In this document: positions 9,320 through 19,108 of the stretch, in pieces
Position numbering within the stretch: position 1 is the stretch's first letter
Layout: the number at the start of each line of letters is the position of its first letter
Source of the DNA: CAVXWV01 sp963695415
GTDB lineage: Bacteria > Chloroflexota > Anaerolineae > Anaerolineales > UBA4823
Direction: 5' to 3'
DNA length: 64,000 bases
Assembly: GCA_963695415.1 (NCBI GenBank)
Contig: CAVOGL010000004.1
Coordinates: forward strand, 186,001 to 250,000
Made by a program: the position numbers and the translations under genes
The notes under the pieces: model-generated
Told to the model about the DNA's origin: nothing
The model's input: only the letters and a program-made list of their open reading frames with translations
Databases searched by the model: none

Positions 9320-10465
9320 TCAGTGATTATTAAAAACTACCTGATCGTATAATTCCCTTAAACGCTTGTTATGGATATCAATCTGGTAATTCTGCTCGAA
9401 GATATCAAGGCTACTTCTGGACATCTCTTTCAACAGTCCTGGGTTGTTCATTAGGTACATCATATATTTTGTTAGACCCTCAGATATATCTCCTTCAATT
9501 AAAAAACCATTGGATCCATGATGTATGATTTCAGGCATCGCCCATTTCTTTATAGCGATTGTTGGTATTCCAAAAGACATCGCTTCCAGCATGACAAGAC
9601 CAAATCCCTCACCTTTACTGGGCAGCAATAAAACATCGGATTGAGGGTATATTGACTTAAAAATTTCCTCCCTTGAAACATGTAATAAGTGAGTTATTCC
9701 GGGAAAGTTTATTAATTGACTGTCTTTAGGTCGACCAATAAGGATTAATTGGGCAGATGGTTTCACTCGATGAATTTCTTTAAAAACTTCAACAACGAGA
9801 GGTCCATTCTTACGCTCAAAATCATTTCCGATGAATAAAAAAACAGGTCCTGAGTCATTATCTTTCGAGCTAAATTTTTGTTTCAGCAAGCCGGGATAGA
9901 GAACCTGGATTTGATCTGGTTTTACATATCCTTCTGATAAATGTAGTTTCTTCGAGAATTCGGACCATACAAGGATCAATGCAGCATCCCTTGGATTGAG
10001 GCTTGTGTCGTAAGCCTTGATGATCTTGAGGTAGTATCTTTTCAGCTTCCTGGATAATGATATTCTTTTTTTAGACCAATTGTGATAATACAGTAAATCA
10101 CTGATGCTCCCAGTGCTTATGCTTAAAATTACTGGTATTTTCTTATTACCGTAAGAGAATTTCAGGATTGTTGAGAAAGCGTACACATGGATGAGATCGA
10201 ATTCCGACTTCACTTCGATATACTCTGACCAAAGATCCGGGGGCAGTATTCCTGATTTTGTCAGACGAGGTGCGAGTTTATGATGAAAAGGTATTTGCCT
10301 TGCTAAACCCTGCTTGATCAGGTCCTGGTAATGAATATAGTTGACTTGGTCCGGAGGGTAATTAAGCAAAGAATCTGTGTAAGCATTATCACCATTATAT
10401 TTTAGGTGATCTGTTGGTAACCTGGGACTGACCAACAAAACATTAAGGTCTTTTCTTTCAGTCAT
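9320..10465 (-). CDS. Family 4 glycosyltransferase
   Basis: 381 residues, intact. The N-terminal domain begins DLNVLLVSPRLPTDHLKYNG. The nucleotide-sugar domain has GPVFLFIGNDFERKNGPLVV, LLLPSKGEGFGLVMLEAMSF and GIPTIAIKKWAMPEII, the standard GT4 order with E-x7-E inside EGFGLVMLE. The AT-rich sequence around it differs from the more GC-rich ion-transport region downstream, which is common for polysaccharide loci. Sugar specificity is unknown. Confidence 0.85.
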   Translation of the reverse strand: MTERKDLNVLLVSPRLPTDHLKYNGDNAYTDSLLNYPPDQVNYIHYQDLIKQGLARQIPFHHKLAPRLTKSGILPPDLWSEYIEVKSEFDLIHVYAFSTILKFSYGNKKIPVILSISTGSISDLLYYHNWSKKRISLSRKLKRYYLKIIKAYDTSLNPRDAALILVWSEFSKKLHLSEGYVKPDQIQVLYPGLLKQKFSSKDNDSGPVFLFIGNDFERKNGPLVVEVFKEIHRVKPSAQLILIGRPKDSQLINFPGITHLLHVSREEIFKSIYPQSDVLLLPSKGEGFGLVMLEAMSFGIPTIAIKKWAMPEIIHHGSNGFLIEGDISEGLTKYMMYLMNNPGLLKEMSRSSLDIFEQNYQIDIHNKRLRELYDQVVFNNH

Positions 10466-10506
10466 ATCGATAAAAAAAGAAAATTGATTCTCGTCACTTT
10501 ACCAGG

Positions 10507-11659
10507 TTATCTGGATATAATTTCATGGTGAATCTCACGAAATAATTTTCCTAACATTGTTACCTGCTTTTCTATCGTGTAATTGTTCAGGATTAGATTC
10601 AAGCCATTTTGTACAATAATTTCCCTCTCATTTTTTGATAAAGAAAAAGCTTTCATTATTCCGTTTGCCAGGTCCTCAGGGTCATTGGGTCGAACAAGAA
10701 AACCTGTCTGATTATTTTTCACAACATCAACAACTCCACTGTTCGGAGTAGCAACCACAAGGCACCCATTCGCTAACCCCTCCAGAATACTGAGAGGTAA
10801 ACCTTCGAGCATTTCCGGGAGTGATGGTAAAACCAAGATATTCAGGTTTTTATAAACATCTTTAATTTGTGCATTATCGACAAAGCCTAGAAAATGTATA
10901 TGATTGACCACACCCAGTTTTGCAGCACGCTGTTTCAATAATTCAATATATTGACCAGAATTTCCATCATTTCCATAAAAGTGAAATTCAGTATCTGGGA
11001 ATCGATTTAAAATTTCAGGAGAATCGCATCGATCAACACCTCAGGTCCTTTTTCGGGAACTATTCGACCGATAAAACCAACATTAAGATTATTCTCTTTG
11101 GATTGGTTATTATTATTAATGTTTGACTCGCTAGTAATATCAGAGTGCTGGTCGATACTTACCCCATTAAAAATTACTTTCCCTTTCCTGGAATCTACAT
11201 TTAATAGGTTATAGGCTTTCTGAGTGACATTACTTTCATAAATAATACGGTCAGCTGAATTAAACCATTTTACATTTTGGGAAACAAATCGAATATCTGG
11301 ATAGTTTCTGGTGTGACATACGATGGGAATGCTCTTGATTTTACTGAACCTTACGACCGGTTCCACCAACCATTGGTGGTTCAGGTGAATAATGTCAGCC
11401 CTGGTTTTCCTAACCCAACTGTTAAGTTGCCGAAATGTTAAAAAGTACTTGAATGGATTAGGATAGCTCAAAGAGTAATAATTAATTAAACCTACAGGTA
11501 AACCTAATCCTTCGATCTCCCTAACCAACGGTCCGATTCTTGGGAGAAGGACAGCTGTTGGTTGAAAATTTCCTGATTGGGAAAATTTGAGGATGTTGAT
11601 CAGGTTGGTTTCTGCACCTCCAATAATGGAACCGTGGTTGATGAAAGGACTCTGATCAT
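10507..11659 (-). CDS. Family 4 glycosyltransferase (frameshifted)
   Basis: Two main pieces. The N-terminal piece has GSIIGGAETNLINILKF, the G-G-A-E motif that typically opens GT4 enzymes, then ADIIHLNHQW and LNVGFIGRIVPEKGPEVLID. The C-terminal piece has KLGVVNHIHFLGFVDNAQI, LPSLPEMLEGLPLSILEGLA and NSGVVDVVKNNQTGFLV. The break lies near 11010, in a run of A and T, where the second frame supplies RFPDTEFHFYGNDG. A further shift probably hides the true start near 11660, as the open frame has no ATG before a stop. When joined the length is about 380 residues, normal for the family. Confidence 0.75.
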
Positions 11660-11676
11660 ATAAAGATAATCAGAAT

Positions 11677-12977
11677 TTATTGTTCCTGGGATTTTTCAGC
11701 CAAAATCACTTTCTTATAGACATTGATCAATTGGTCAGTGACATTTTTGGGGTTGAAATTTGCATGAACATGGTCACGAGAATTTTCCCCCATTTGTTTG
11801 ATCAAATCTGGTTCCTGAATGAAATTCTCACATGCTAAAAAAAGTGAATAATGATCACCTGGTGGCACCAATAAGCCATTAACACCATTGATGATCAATT
11901 CACCCGTGCCAGCAACGTCGGTCAGCGATGACCGGTTTACCGTACGACATGGCTTCTATAACAGCCAGAGGTGCTCCTTCGGTTAGGGAACTGATGACGA
12001 AAACATCTAGTAAACCGAATATTTTTGATAAAGATTGATGGTTGTATTGCCCGGTGAAAGTGATCGAAAATTCATCCAAACCCAGCTCAGATGCGTGAAA
12101 ACCTTACGTCATCCAGGAGAGGTCCACCGCCTGCAACCAATATTTTTACTTGATCGGGATATTTATCAACCAATAACTTAGCAGCATCCAAAAACGTATA
12201 AACATCCTTTTCAGGTGCAATTCTACCGGCAGAGCCAAATGTTATCCGATCTAAATTGGTTTTTTCCTTTTTCAAATTGCTTTGTGGAACATCAACAACC
12301 CATGGAACCAGGAAAATTTTTTCTTCATCTACTCCCCAGGTGTCAATAATCTTTGTCTTAACGCGAATTGATTGGGTGATTACACCATTGACCTTAGGAA
12401 GAAGAGTTGTTAATTCTTTATAGAAAGGAATCAGATATGGGTAATGTTGATCACCCCCAGGTTCAAGTGCTTCGGTATATATCACCGGTTTTTTAACCAA
12501 TGCCAATTTAATGCGGGAATGCCCTCTACCCGGAGTACATGAAGAATATCAATCTGATACCTCAGAAAGATAAAACTTAGATAAATCCATATGGGCAAAT
12601 GGGAAAACCAGGCTGGAATTATTGGTTCAAGAATCTTCTTTGAATAACCTATCAAACTGAATAAAGATTCGAGAATGACCTTTTTTGTAGAATTGCATTG
12701 AAGATTACGACAGGAAATGCGATTGGAGCGAGAAGAATAACGATGGGAGTTATGTACCAGTTCCAATGATCAAAGTATTTTGATCGGTAAAGTGAACGAA
12801 CCGGAATATTTTTTTCTAGTAATATTTGAAAATACTGGTTTGCAGGATCTGGTCTAGCAGGTGAGAAAATGTATACATTAATTCCGAAATCCCTCAGGAA
12901 TGGTACCAGTGAAACCAGATATTTTTCAACACCACCATAGGGGTTAAGGAGGGAATATAAAGTAAAACATTGAGCAT
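11677..12977 (-). CDS. Family 4 glycosyltransferase (multiple frameshifts)
   Basis: The ATG at 12977 overlaps the previous stop as TAATG. Frame 1 reads MLNVLLYIPS, then a shift near 12945 leads into NPYGGVEKYLVSLVPFLRD. Later pieces read LHVLRVEGIPALNW, then VKKPVIYTEALEPGGDQHYP, ITFGSAGRIAPEKDVYTFLD, SSLTEGAPLAVIEAMSYGKP and GELIINGVNGLLVPPGDHYS. Breaks lie near 12945, 12770, 12495, 12090 and 11925. The motif order is that of a complete GT4 enzyme of about 430 residues. The number of breaks with well-kept motifs again suggests poor base accuracy here. Confidence 0.7.
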
Positions 12978-14435
12978 TATTTCTGTTTACGTAGATTGAA
13001 TACTACAACGATGAGAATAAGCACCAATGATAAAGCGACACTGATCCCTAAAATTACGGTGAACGAAGAAAATATTTGCGTTTCTCTTTCTCTGGAGAAA
13101 TTAAGAGTTTCCGATCTGGTTGATTGATCAATTACAACAGGGTTTTCTTCTATTACATATCCTGCCTGATTGGTGTTCTTAGAAGGGTTGGGGTAAACAG
13201 ATACCGGATCTAGGTCGGAAACTGGTTTTATTTCAAATGGTTGTTGGCACTTAATTGTAAAACCGGGTGAAATTGCTTCCATAGCAGACCAATATACACA
13301 ATAATTTTGACCATCAATTTTTACAATCCTTGTGAGCCAGGTTTCACCATCATTAAGAGATTCAAGGGTATCTAGAATAGACAACTCGCCATTCACCATT
13401 TCCCGGAATCGAACTCCTGCATTGGTTCCGATCAGGAATTTCACCGAACCGTCGTCTGAAATTATCAAATCCGGCGCTCCCTGGATGCCGGCGGTAGTTT
13501 CTTCCATATCATACGAGTAAATATCAACAGGATTACTCCAATTCACTCCCTGGTCTGGAGAGTTAACATAGATCCGTTTTGATTTCCCTACTTCGGTATT
13601 CCAGATTACGTGCAGGTTTTCCGATTGATCGATTGCGATATTTGGTTGTGTGTTTCCTTCGCCAGCTAACTGTAGAGGTGGTGTCCAATTTTTACCTCCA
13701 CCATCAGCCTTTGAGTAATAGATACCCAGAGGACGAAAAGCGCCTTCTTCATCAGAAAGGAGAGACCATACTACATGGATGGATTGTTCGTTCTCGGATA
13801 CTACTGCTTCTGGGAAAGCAAGGATGTAAGAATTTACACCTGTTATGAAATTCGATGGGGCAATCATTATGGCATCCAGCCAATTTTCCCCATTGTCCTC
13901 AGATGATTGAATCCAGAGACCAGTTTCTGTTCCAAAAATCAAGAAAACATTATTCCCCTTATTCACGGATGTAAGCAATTCGGAAATTGCCTTTGGAGCT
14001 ACGCAAGTATGTGCCTTTATCCAATTTGTTGGATCAGAAAATTCCGAAGTCCTTAAAAATAAATGCCTGGTGGATGCAATCGCTCAACCAAAAAAGATGA
14101 ACCCTGTCTTCGCTTGCGAGGACTTGAAAGCCAGTAATACCAAAATCATCATAAATAACATCATTTGGATTTTCCCACAATTTTCCATCTACTGAAGCAG
14201 AGTGGTAGATCGAAAAATATCTCGATTCATAAGGATCCTGAACTAGAACATCATCCGCTTGTGCCCATAAGGAATGTAATTTGTTTCCAAGGACTATGTG
14301 TGTCCATCTGGTAGGAAGTTCACTGTATAAATGAGATGATTCCTCCCAACCTTCACCGCCTTGCATATTCAGGTTGTTTAAACCGATCAGGTACATGACG
14401 GATGAAAGAAGTAAGAGTAAAGTAAGTCTTTTCAT
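12977..14435 (-). CDS. Membrane-anchored BNR-type (sialidase-fold) protein, one frameshift
   Basis: It starts at the ATG at 14435 with a signal sequence (MKRLTLLLLLSSVMYLIG). Repeated BNR/Asp-box-like units follow, such as YYSKADGGGKNWTPP, VNSPDQGVNWSNP and SSEDNGENWLDA, each in a beta-propeller-like context of I-H-V-V-W strands. The C-terminus has one membrane helix (VILGISVALSLVLILIVVVF) followed by basic residues. One frameshift lies near 14050 in a T-rich run. This frame lacks the catalytic arginine and tyrosine pattern of true sialidases that I can recognise, so a carbohydrate-binding or surface display role is only inferred. It resembles the larger protein at 20329-23151 in the same operon. 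Confidence 0.6.
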
Positions 14436-14493
14436 ATGATGAACCAATATTGGATTATCACTAAAGTAACTCCTTGTTGATGTTCACCTGTAA

Positions 14494-15783
14494 TTAATTG
14501 GGATATTCCAGGAACCTTTTATATGTAAAATCACAGGTCACGACACCATCATTAGGTGGTCTTCTCCCAAATGTCTCCGTGTCAATATCAACAATTTCCA
14601 CTTTTAATGCTTGTTCTTTGTGATCAAAAACTTGAATTGGTGTATTGGAGAGCCATACACCAACCTGGTAAATTCCTGATTTTAGATGAATTTTTGGAAT
14701 ATTCAGATGAATTTCATTTATCCCTGGGGAAAGGTCAATAATTTGACCAGACGAAACAATATCAGCATTTAATAGTTTTATACCAAATTGATCATAAAAT
14801 ATCACTGCCATGCTGTTTATCTTTCTACTTGAGTCTGATTGAATCCTTAGGCGCATTTCTAAAGGACCATCAGGATAGAGTTTGTTGTTGAAATCAGTAT
14901 TTCGACTGCTAAACCAAATTTCTTTAAAAAATGCCCCAGTTTCCCCCCTACCTTCGAAAGAGGAATTCATAAGACTTATCCATTGTTCGGGGTGATTGAC
15001 ATCTAAACTGTCCCCCATATATGTTTTTATGACATCTGAAGTTTTCCCCACTTTTTTCACTTCCCCATTATCCAATAAAACAGCTCGAGTGCACAATCTT
15101 TGGATTACGTTCATGTTATGGCTGACGAAAAGAACGGTGCGACCATGAGATGCGACATCATCCATTACCCCCAGACACTTTTTCTGAAATTCTGTGTCCC
15201 CTACTGATAATACTTCATCAACAATTAGTATTTCGGGATCTAGATGAGCTGCCACAGAAAAACCTAAACGGACAAACATCCCACTCGAATACCTTTTAAC
15301 AGGTGTATCAAGGAATTTCTCAACGCCGGAAAACTCGACGATCTCATCAAATTTGCTTTGAATTTCTTTTCTGGTCATTCCTAGAACAGCACCATTCAAG
15401 TAAATATTTTCCCTTCCAGTTAATTCCCAATGGAAACCTGTACCAACCTCCAAAAGCGAACCGATCCGTCCATTGATAATGACCCTACCTTCGGTTGGTT
15501 CCGTTATCTGAGAGAGTATTTTTAATAAAGTACTTTTCCCGGCACCGTTACGCCCGATAATGCCTATTGCTTCTCCTCGGTTGATATCAAATGAAACATC
15601 CCTTAGTGCCCAAATCATATTATCTGAATGAGATTTACCGGGTCGGAATGGTTTTCGAATTGCCTCAACCAATGAATCCCGGAGAGTATCTTGTCTTTGC
15701 TTTCGCAATCCAATAAGATAACTTTTTGAAATACTTTCGATAGAAATTGCGTGGGAACTCACTGGTTTATATAATATCTGCAA
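14494..15783 (-). CDS. wzt: Polysaccharide ABC exporter, ATPase with C-terminal glycan-recognition domain (Wzt-like)
   Basis: 429 residues. Walker A GRNGAGKST is at 77-85, the signature YSSGM at 165-169, Walker B ILIVDE at 185-190 and the H-loop SHN at 221-223. The ATPase part ends near residue 245. The remaining 180 residues form a beta-rich domain (MRLRIQSDSSRKINSMAVIF, then PGINEIHLNIPKIHLKSGIY), the Wzt_C type that in known systems recognises a terminal modification of the finished glycan before export. It overlaps the permease gene by 17 bases. Its presence means the glycan, or one of the glycans, is made by the ABC-dependent route. Confidence 0.92.
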   Translation of the reverse strand: MQILYKPVSSHAISIESISKSYLIGLRKQRQDTLRDSLVEAIRKPFRPGKSHSDNMIWALRDVSFDINRGEAIGIIGRNGAGKSTLLKILSQITEPTEGRVIINGRIGSLLEVGTGFHWELTGRENIYLNGAVLGMTRKEIQSKFDEIVEFSGVEKFLDTPVKRYSSGMFVRLGFSVAAHLDPEILIVDEVLSVGDTEFQKKCLGVMDDVASHGRTVLFVSHNMNVIQRLCTRAVLLDNGEVKKVGKTSDVIKTYMGDSLDVNHPEQWISLMNSSFEGRGETGAFFKEIWFSSRNTDFNNKLYPDGPLEMRLRIQSDSSRKINSMAVIFYDQFGIKLLNADIVSSGQIIDLSPGINEIHLNIPKIHLKSGIYQVGVWLSNTPIQVFDHKEQALKVEIVDIDTETFGRRPPNDGVVTCDFTYKRFLEYPN

Positions 15784-16621
15784 AAAACCGCTCTGTGCGG
15801 TTAAAGTGAATTAATCCGCTCGTGAAAACGATGATCGTGATTAAAAATGATATGGTTATTAAAGGAGTAGATACACTCACATCCTGGGATAGAGGACCAA
15901 ATAACATCCAGCGAAATCCAATCACAACTGCTGTCATCGGGTTTAGACTAAGAATCCATCGGAAGGATGGAGGAATCAAAGTTGCACTGTAGATCACAGG
16001 AGTAAGGAACATCCAAATCTGCACAATGAATGGCATCAGATGTTTGACGTCTCTGAAACGTACATTTAATGCAGCTAGCCACAAACCAAATCCTAATGCT
16101 GTCAGCATTGTTATAAGTAGAAATAATGGAAGCATGAGTATGGTTGATGAAAATGGAGCTTTGTAAACAAGCATTAGGATAATTAAAATAGCACTGGCGA
16201 TAAAAAAATCGACCAGACCTGCCAGGACCGCTGAGATAGGAATTAATAACCTGGGAAAGTAAATTTTTGTGACTAAACTAGAATTTTCAACAACACTATT
16301 TGTTGTTCTAGTAATCGAACCTGAAAAATACTGCCAGACAATAAGACCACTGAGAACAAATAATGGGTATGGTATTCCACCCGATGGAGTTTCGAGAAGT
16401 AAACCGAATAACCCACTAAAAATTAATGTGCTGATTAAAGGTTGGAGTATTACCCAGGCAATACCCAGAAAGGTCTGCTTGTAGCGTACTTTTATGTCTC
16501 TCCAAACAAGGAAATAGAGGAGTTCGCGATATTTCCAAATTAACTTTAATCGGAAGGTGAACCACCCTCGACTGGGTTCGATTATTAATCGATTATCGGG
16601 TTTTGTGGCTGTATTTTTCAA
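15767..16621 (-). CDS. wzm: Polysaccharide ABC exporter permease (Wzm-like)
   Basis: 284 residues, ABC-2 type. After RDIKVRYKQTFLGIAWVIL, the amphipathic entry motif of TagG/Wzm permeases, there are about six hydrophobic segments, including FLITMLTALGFGLWLAALNV and IWMFLTPVIYSATLIPP. The R-F-R-D-V-K-H stretch is the usual cytoplasmic loop. It pairs with the ATPase downstream (17-base overlap) to move undecaprenyl-linked glycan across the inner membrane. The start ATG overlaps the stop of the acyltransferase gene by 4 bases. Confidence 0.92.
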   Translation of the reverse strand: MKNTATKPDNRLIIEPSRGWFTFRLKLIWKYRELLYFLVWRDIKVRYKQTFLGIAWVILQPLISTLIFSGLFGLLLETPSGGIPYPLFVLSGLIVWQYFSGSITRTTNSVVENSSLVTKIYFPRLLIPISAVLAGLVDFFIASAILIILMLVYKAPFSSTILMLPLFLLITMLTALGFGLWLAALNVRFRDVKHLMPFIVQIWMFLTPVIYSATLIPPSFRWILSLNPMTAVVIGFRWMLFGPLSQDVSVSTPLITISFLITIIVFTSGLIHFNRTERFFADII

Positions 16622-17268
16622 AATTGTTTACTAACTGAGTTAGATTTGACAACTTGTGCTGGAACTCCGATAACGACCACACCAGCGGGTACTTGATGTG
16701 TAACCAGGGATCCTGCGCCAACCATCGATCCAGCACCGATTGAGATATTATCGAAGATATTCGCACCTAATCCTATAAAACAACGTTCAGCTATGGTAGT
16801 TTTCCCACCAATGTTTACGCCAGTTGCCAGTGTACAGAAGTCACCAATTTTGACGTGGTGTCCAATCAAGCACCCCCTCGTTAATATGGTGTGATTTCCG
16901 AGTATGCTATAAGAACCGATCATGACTCCTGGACCGACAATTACTCCTTCACCTATTGATACAGATGGTGGGATGTGTGCAGCTGGTGAAATCAGGTTAG
17001 CAAAATGAAAGCCTAGAACTTTCGCTTGATTGATAAAATGACACCTTTCGGTAGAACCTACTGCGCAGATTACTTTACAGCTGGTACTGAAGGGTCTAAT
17101 TTCATCAATCCAGAAAATTCTCTTCCCTTGAAGGGTCAGGTTGCAACGATCGTGATCAATTCCTTCAACAAATCCTTCAACCTGCCAATCCAGGTTGCTA
17201 GATGCCATTTCTGCTATCTCTTCAGCATAAGAACCAGCACCCAAAATTAGTAGTTTATTTTTTCCCAT
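16618..17268 (-). CDS. NeuD/PglD-like sugar O- or N-acyltransferase
   Basis: 216 residues. The N-terminal Rossmann-like part has LLILGAGSYAEEIAEMA. From about residue 95 the protein becomes a left-handed beta-helix of hexapeptide repeats (IGEGVIVGPGVMIGSYSILG and IGAGSMVGAGSLVTHQVPAG), ending in GVPAQVVKS, typical of NeuD/PglD trimers that use acyl-CoA. The catalytic histidine is likely in GNHTILTRGCLIGHHVKIGD. It lies directly downstream of a ligase-carrier protein, so it may take its acyl group from that carrier instead of CoA; this is inference. It would act on a sugar nucleotide or lipid-linked glycan in the cytoplasm. Confidence 0.85.
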   Translation of the reverse strand: MGKNKLLILGAGSYAEEIAEMASSNLDWQVEGFVEGIDHDRCNLTLQGKRIFWIDEIRPFSTSCKVICAVGSTERCHFINQAKVLGFHFANLISPAAHIPPSVSIGEGVIVGPGVMIGSYSILGNHTILTRGCLIGHHVKIGDFCTLATGVNIGGKTTIAERCFIGLGANIFDNISIGAGSMVGAGSLVTHQVPAGVVVIGVPAQVVKSNSVSKQF

Positions 17269-17295
17269 TTAGATTATTCATTGCTTGATGCAAGG

Positions 17296-19108
17296 CTAAT
17301 GTTGTAAAATTTTTGGAGACAGCAACTGCACCTGCTGAGAGATTGTCTCGGCTTCATACAGTTCAAATAAAACAACTTCGATGGAAAATACCTCTTGAAT
17401 ATACCTTGCCAGGATAAGCGCGAGTGCTGAATTGCCTCCAAGATCTGTGAATCTTTGGTTAATATATATAGTTTCCAATCCCAGCACTTTTCTCCAGATA
17501 TCAGCCAGATCTTTTTCCAATTTGTTTCCGGGAAGGATTAGTTCTTCTTCCAAATTGAGGGAATATTTGTTAAGATCGTGCAGACCAAATTTCTCTGCCA
17601 ACCCTATCCTTTGTAATTTTCCGGTTGGTCCTTTCGGGATCTCATCCAAAATGAGGATACGTCGGGGAATTTTAAACTCAACTAATCGTTCTGCTACAAA
17701 GCGACGAAGGTGAATTTCCGTCAATTCCGGATCCTTTGAAACCACAGCAGCAGCAATTTCTTCACCTAATTCGGAATCTGGGACAGAGAAGGTGATAGCT
17801 TGAGTCACATCAGGATGATCCATCAATACTTCATCAATCTCGCGGGAGATATTTTCTCGCCTCCCCGGTTAATGATCTCTTTCAACCTTCCAGTGATAAA
17901 CAGGTAACCATCCTGGTCGAAATACCCCTGATCTCCAGTCCGGAACCAACCTTCTGTAAATGATTTTTGATTTGCCGATGGATTATTTAAGTAACCCTGG
18001 GTAACATTTCTCCCTCGAATTACGATTTCACCGATTGTTCCCTGGGACAACAAGTCAGAGGATGACTCTGACAAGATTGCTACTTCCAGTCCTGTGGAAA
18101 GACCAACGGAACCGGGTTTTTGCCTGCCAGGAGGTAAAGGATTGCAGGTCATCTGGTGGCTGGCTTCCGTCATTCCATAAGCTTCGACAACTGGAGCACT
18201 GAAGGTTTCCATCAATTCATTCATCACCTGAGGGGGTAGAGAAGATGATGAAGACCGAACGAATCGTAAAGGGTTGTTGGATATAACACTGCCATACTCT
18301 GAGGCGCGTTGCAGAATCGCCTGATGCATGGTGGGTACAGCCGTATACCAGGTCGGGGAGAATTCATCCATCCATTCGAAGAATTTAACGCTGTTATGTC
18401 CTTCAGTGCAAACGATGCTGCCCCCAGCGAATAGTGGACGCCAGAACTGCAGCTACCAGCCCATGGATATGGAATAGGGGCATGATGTTCAGGCAGCGAT
18501 CATTGTGATTGAGTTGCAACCAGTCACGAATGTTTGTTGCGGATGTTGACAAATTGATCTGGGTCAGGGGAACGATTTTAGGTCGCGAGGTTGTCCCGGA
18601 AGTGTGCAAAACCAGGCAAACATGATCATCTGTAATTTCGTGGTTATATTTTTTCGTCGAGAATAATTTCTCTTGATTGATCTTAATTGGAAAGTACCAG
18701 CAGGACTGAGAGGATCCTCCTCAAGGTGGAGGATGGGGATTTTATTTTCGGTTGAAGCCTGTACGATGGGGGCGTCATGAGGACCCTGGTAAATAATCGC
18801 TTTTGCACCGAGGTCGTTTAGGTAGAAATTGAATTCGTCTTTCCTGTAAGAAGGATTAAAGGAGCGCTCAATGCCGTATTAGCCACTGCGATAAACGCAA
18901 CAGCCATTGATGGACCATTTGGAAGTACGATGGCAATTGGATCCGTCTCTGAAACACCAAAAGCAATAAGTTGATTCCTGGTTGACACAACCTGGTCGAA
19001 TAAGCCTTCATAAGTTAAAGGTGTACGACCTGGTGCGAGGATGGCAATTTTTTCGGGCTGGATACTGGCGAAATGATGGATTGCCTCAAAGATCGTGGTG
19101 AATTCCAT
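17296..19108 (-). CDS. Acyl-adenylate ligase fused to a phosphopantetheine carrier domain (frameshifted)
   Basis: Joined over three frameshifts (near 18855, 18420 and 17850) this is one protein of about 600 residues. Motifs in order: YEGLFDQVVSTRNQLIAFGV; HTSGTTSRPKIVPLTQINLS (ATP P-loop, A3); MPLFHIHGLVAAVL; PTWYTAVPTMHQAIL; VEAYGMTEASHQMTCNPLPP (A5); GWFRTGDQGYFDQDGYLFIT; GRLKEIINRGGEKISP; and PKGPTGKLQRIG with the A10 lysine. These closely follow the Pcs60/AAE3 oxalyl-CoA synthetase-like branch of the ANL superfamily. A carrier domain follows, with LGGNSALAL, in which the serine (codon near 17430) would carry phosphopantetheine. ANL enzymes activate an acid as AMP ester; here the acid is presumably loaded onto the fused carrier. 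Epimerase and acyltransferase neighbours suggest sugar acylation. Confidence 0.78.
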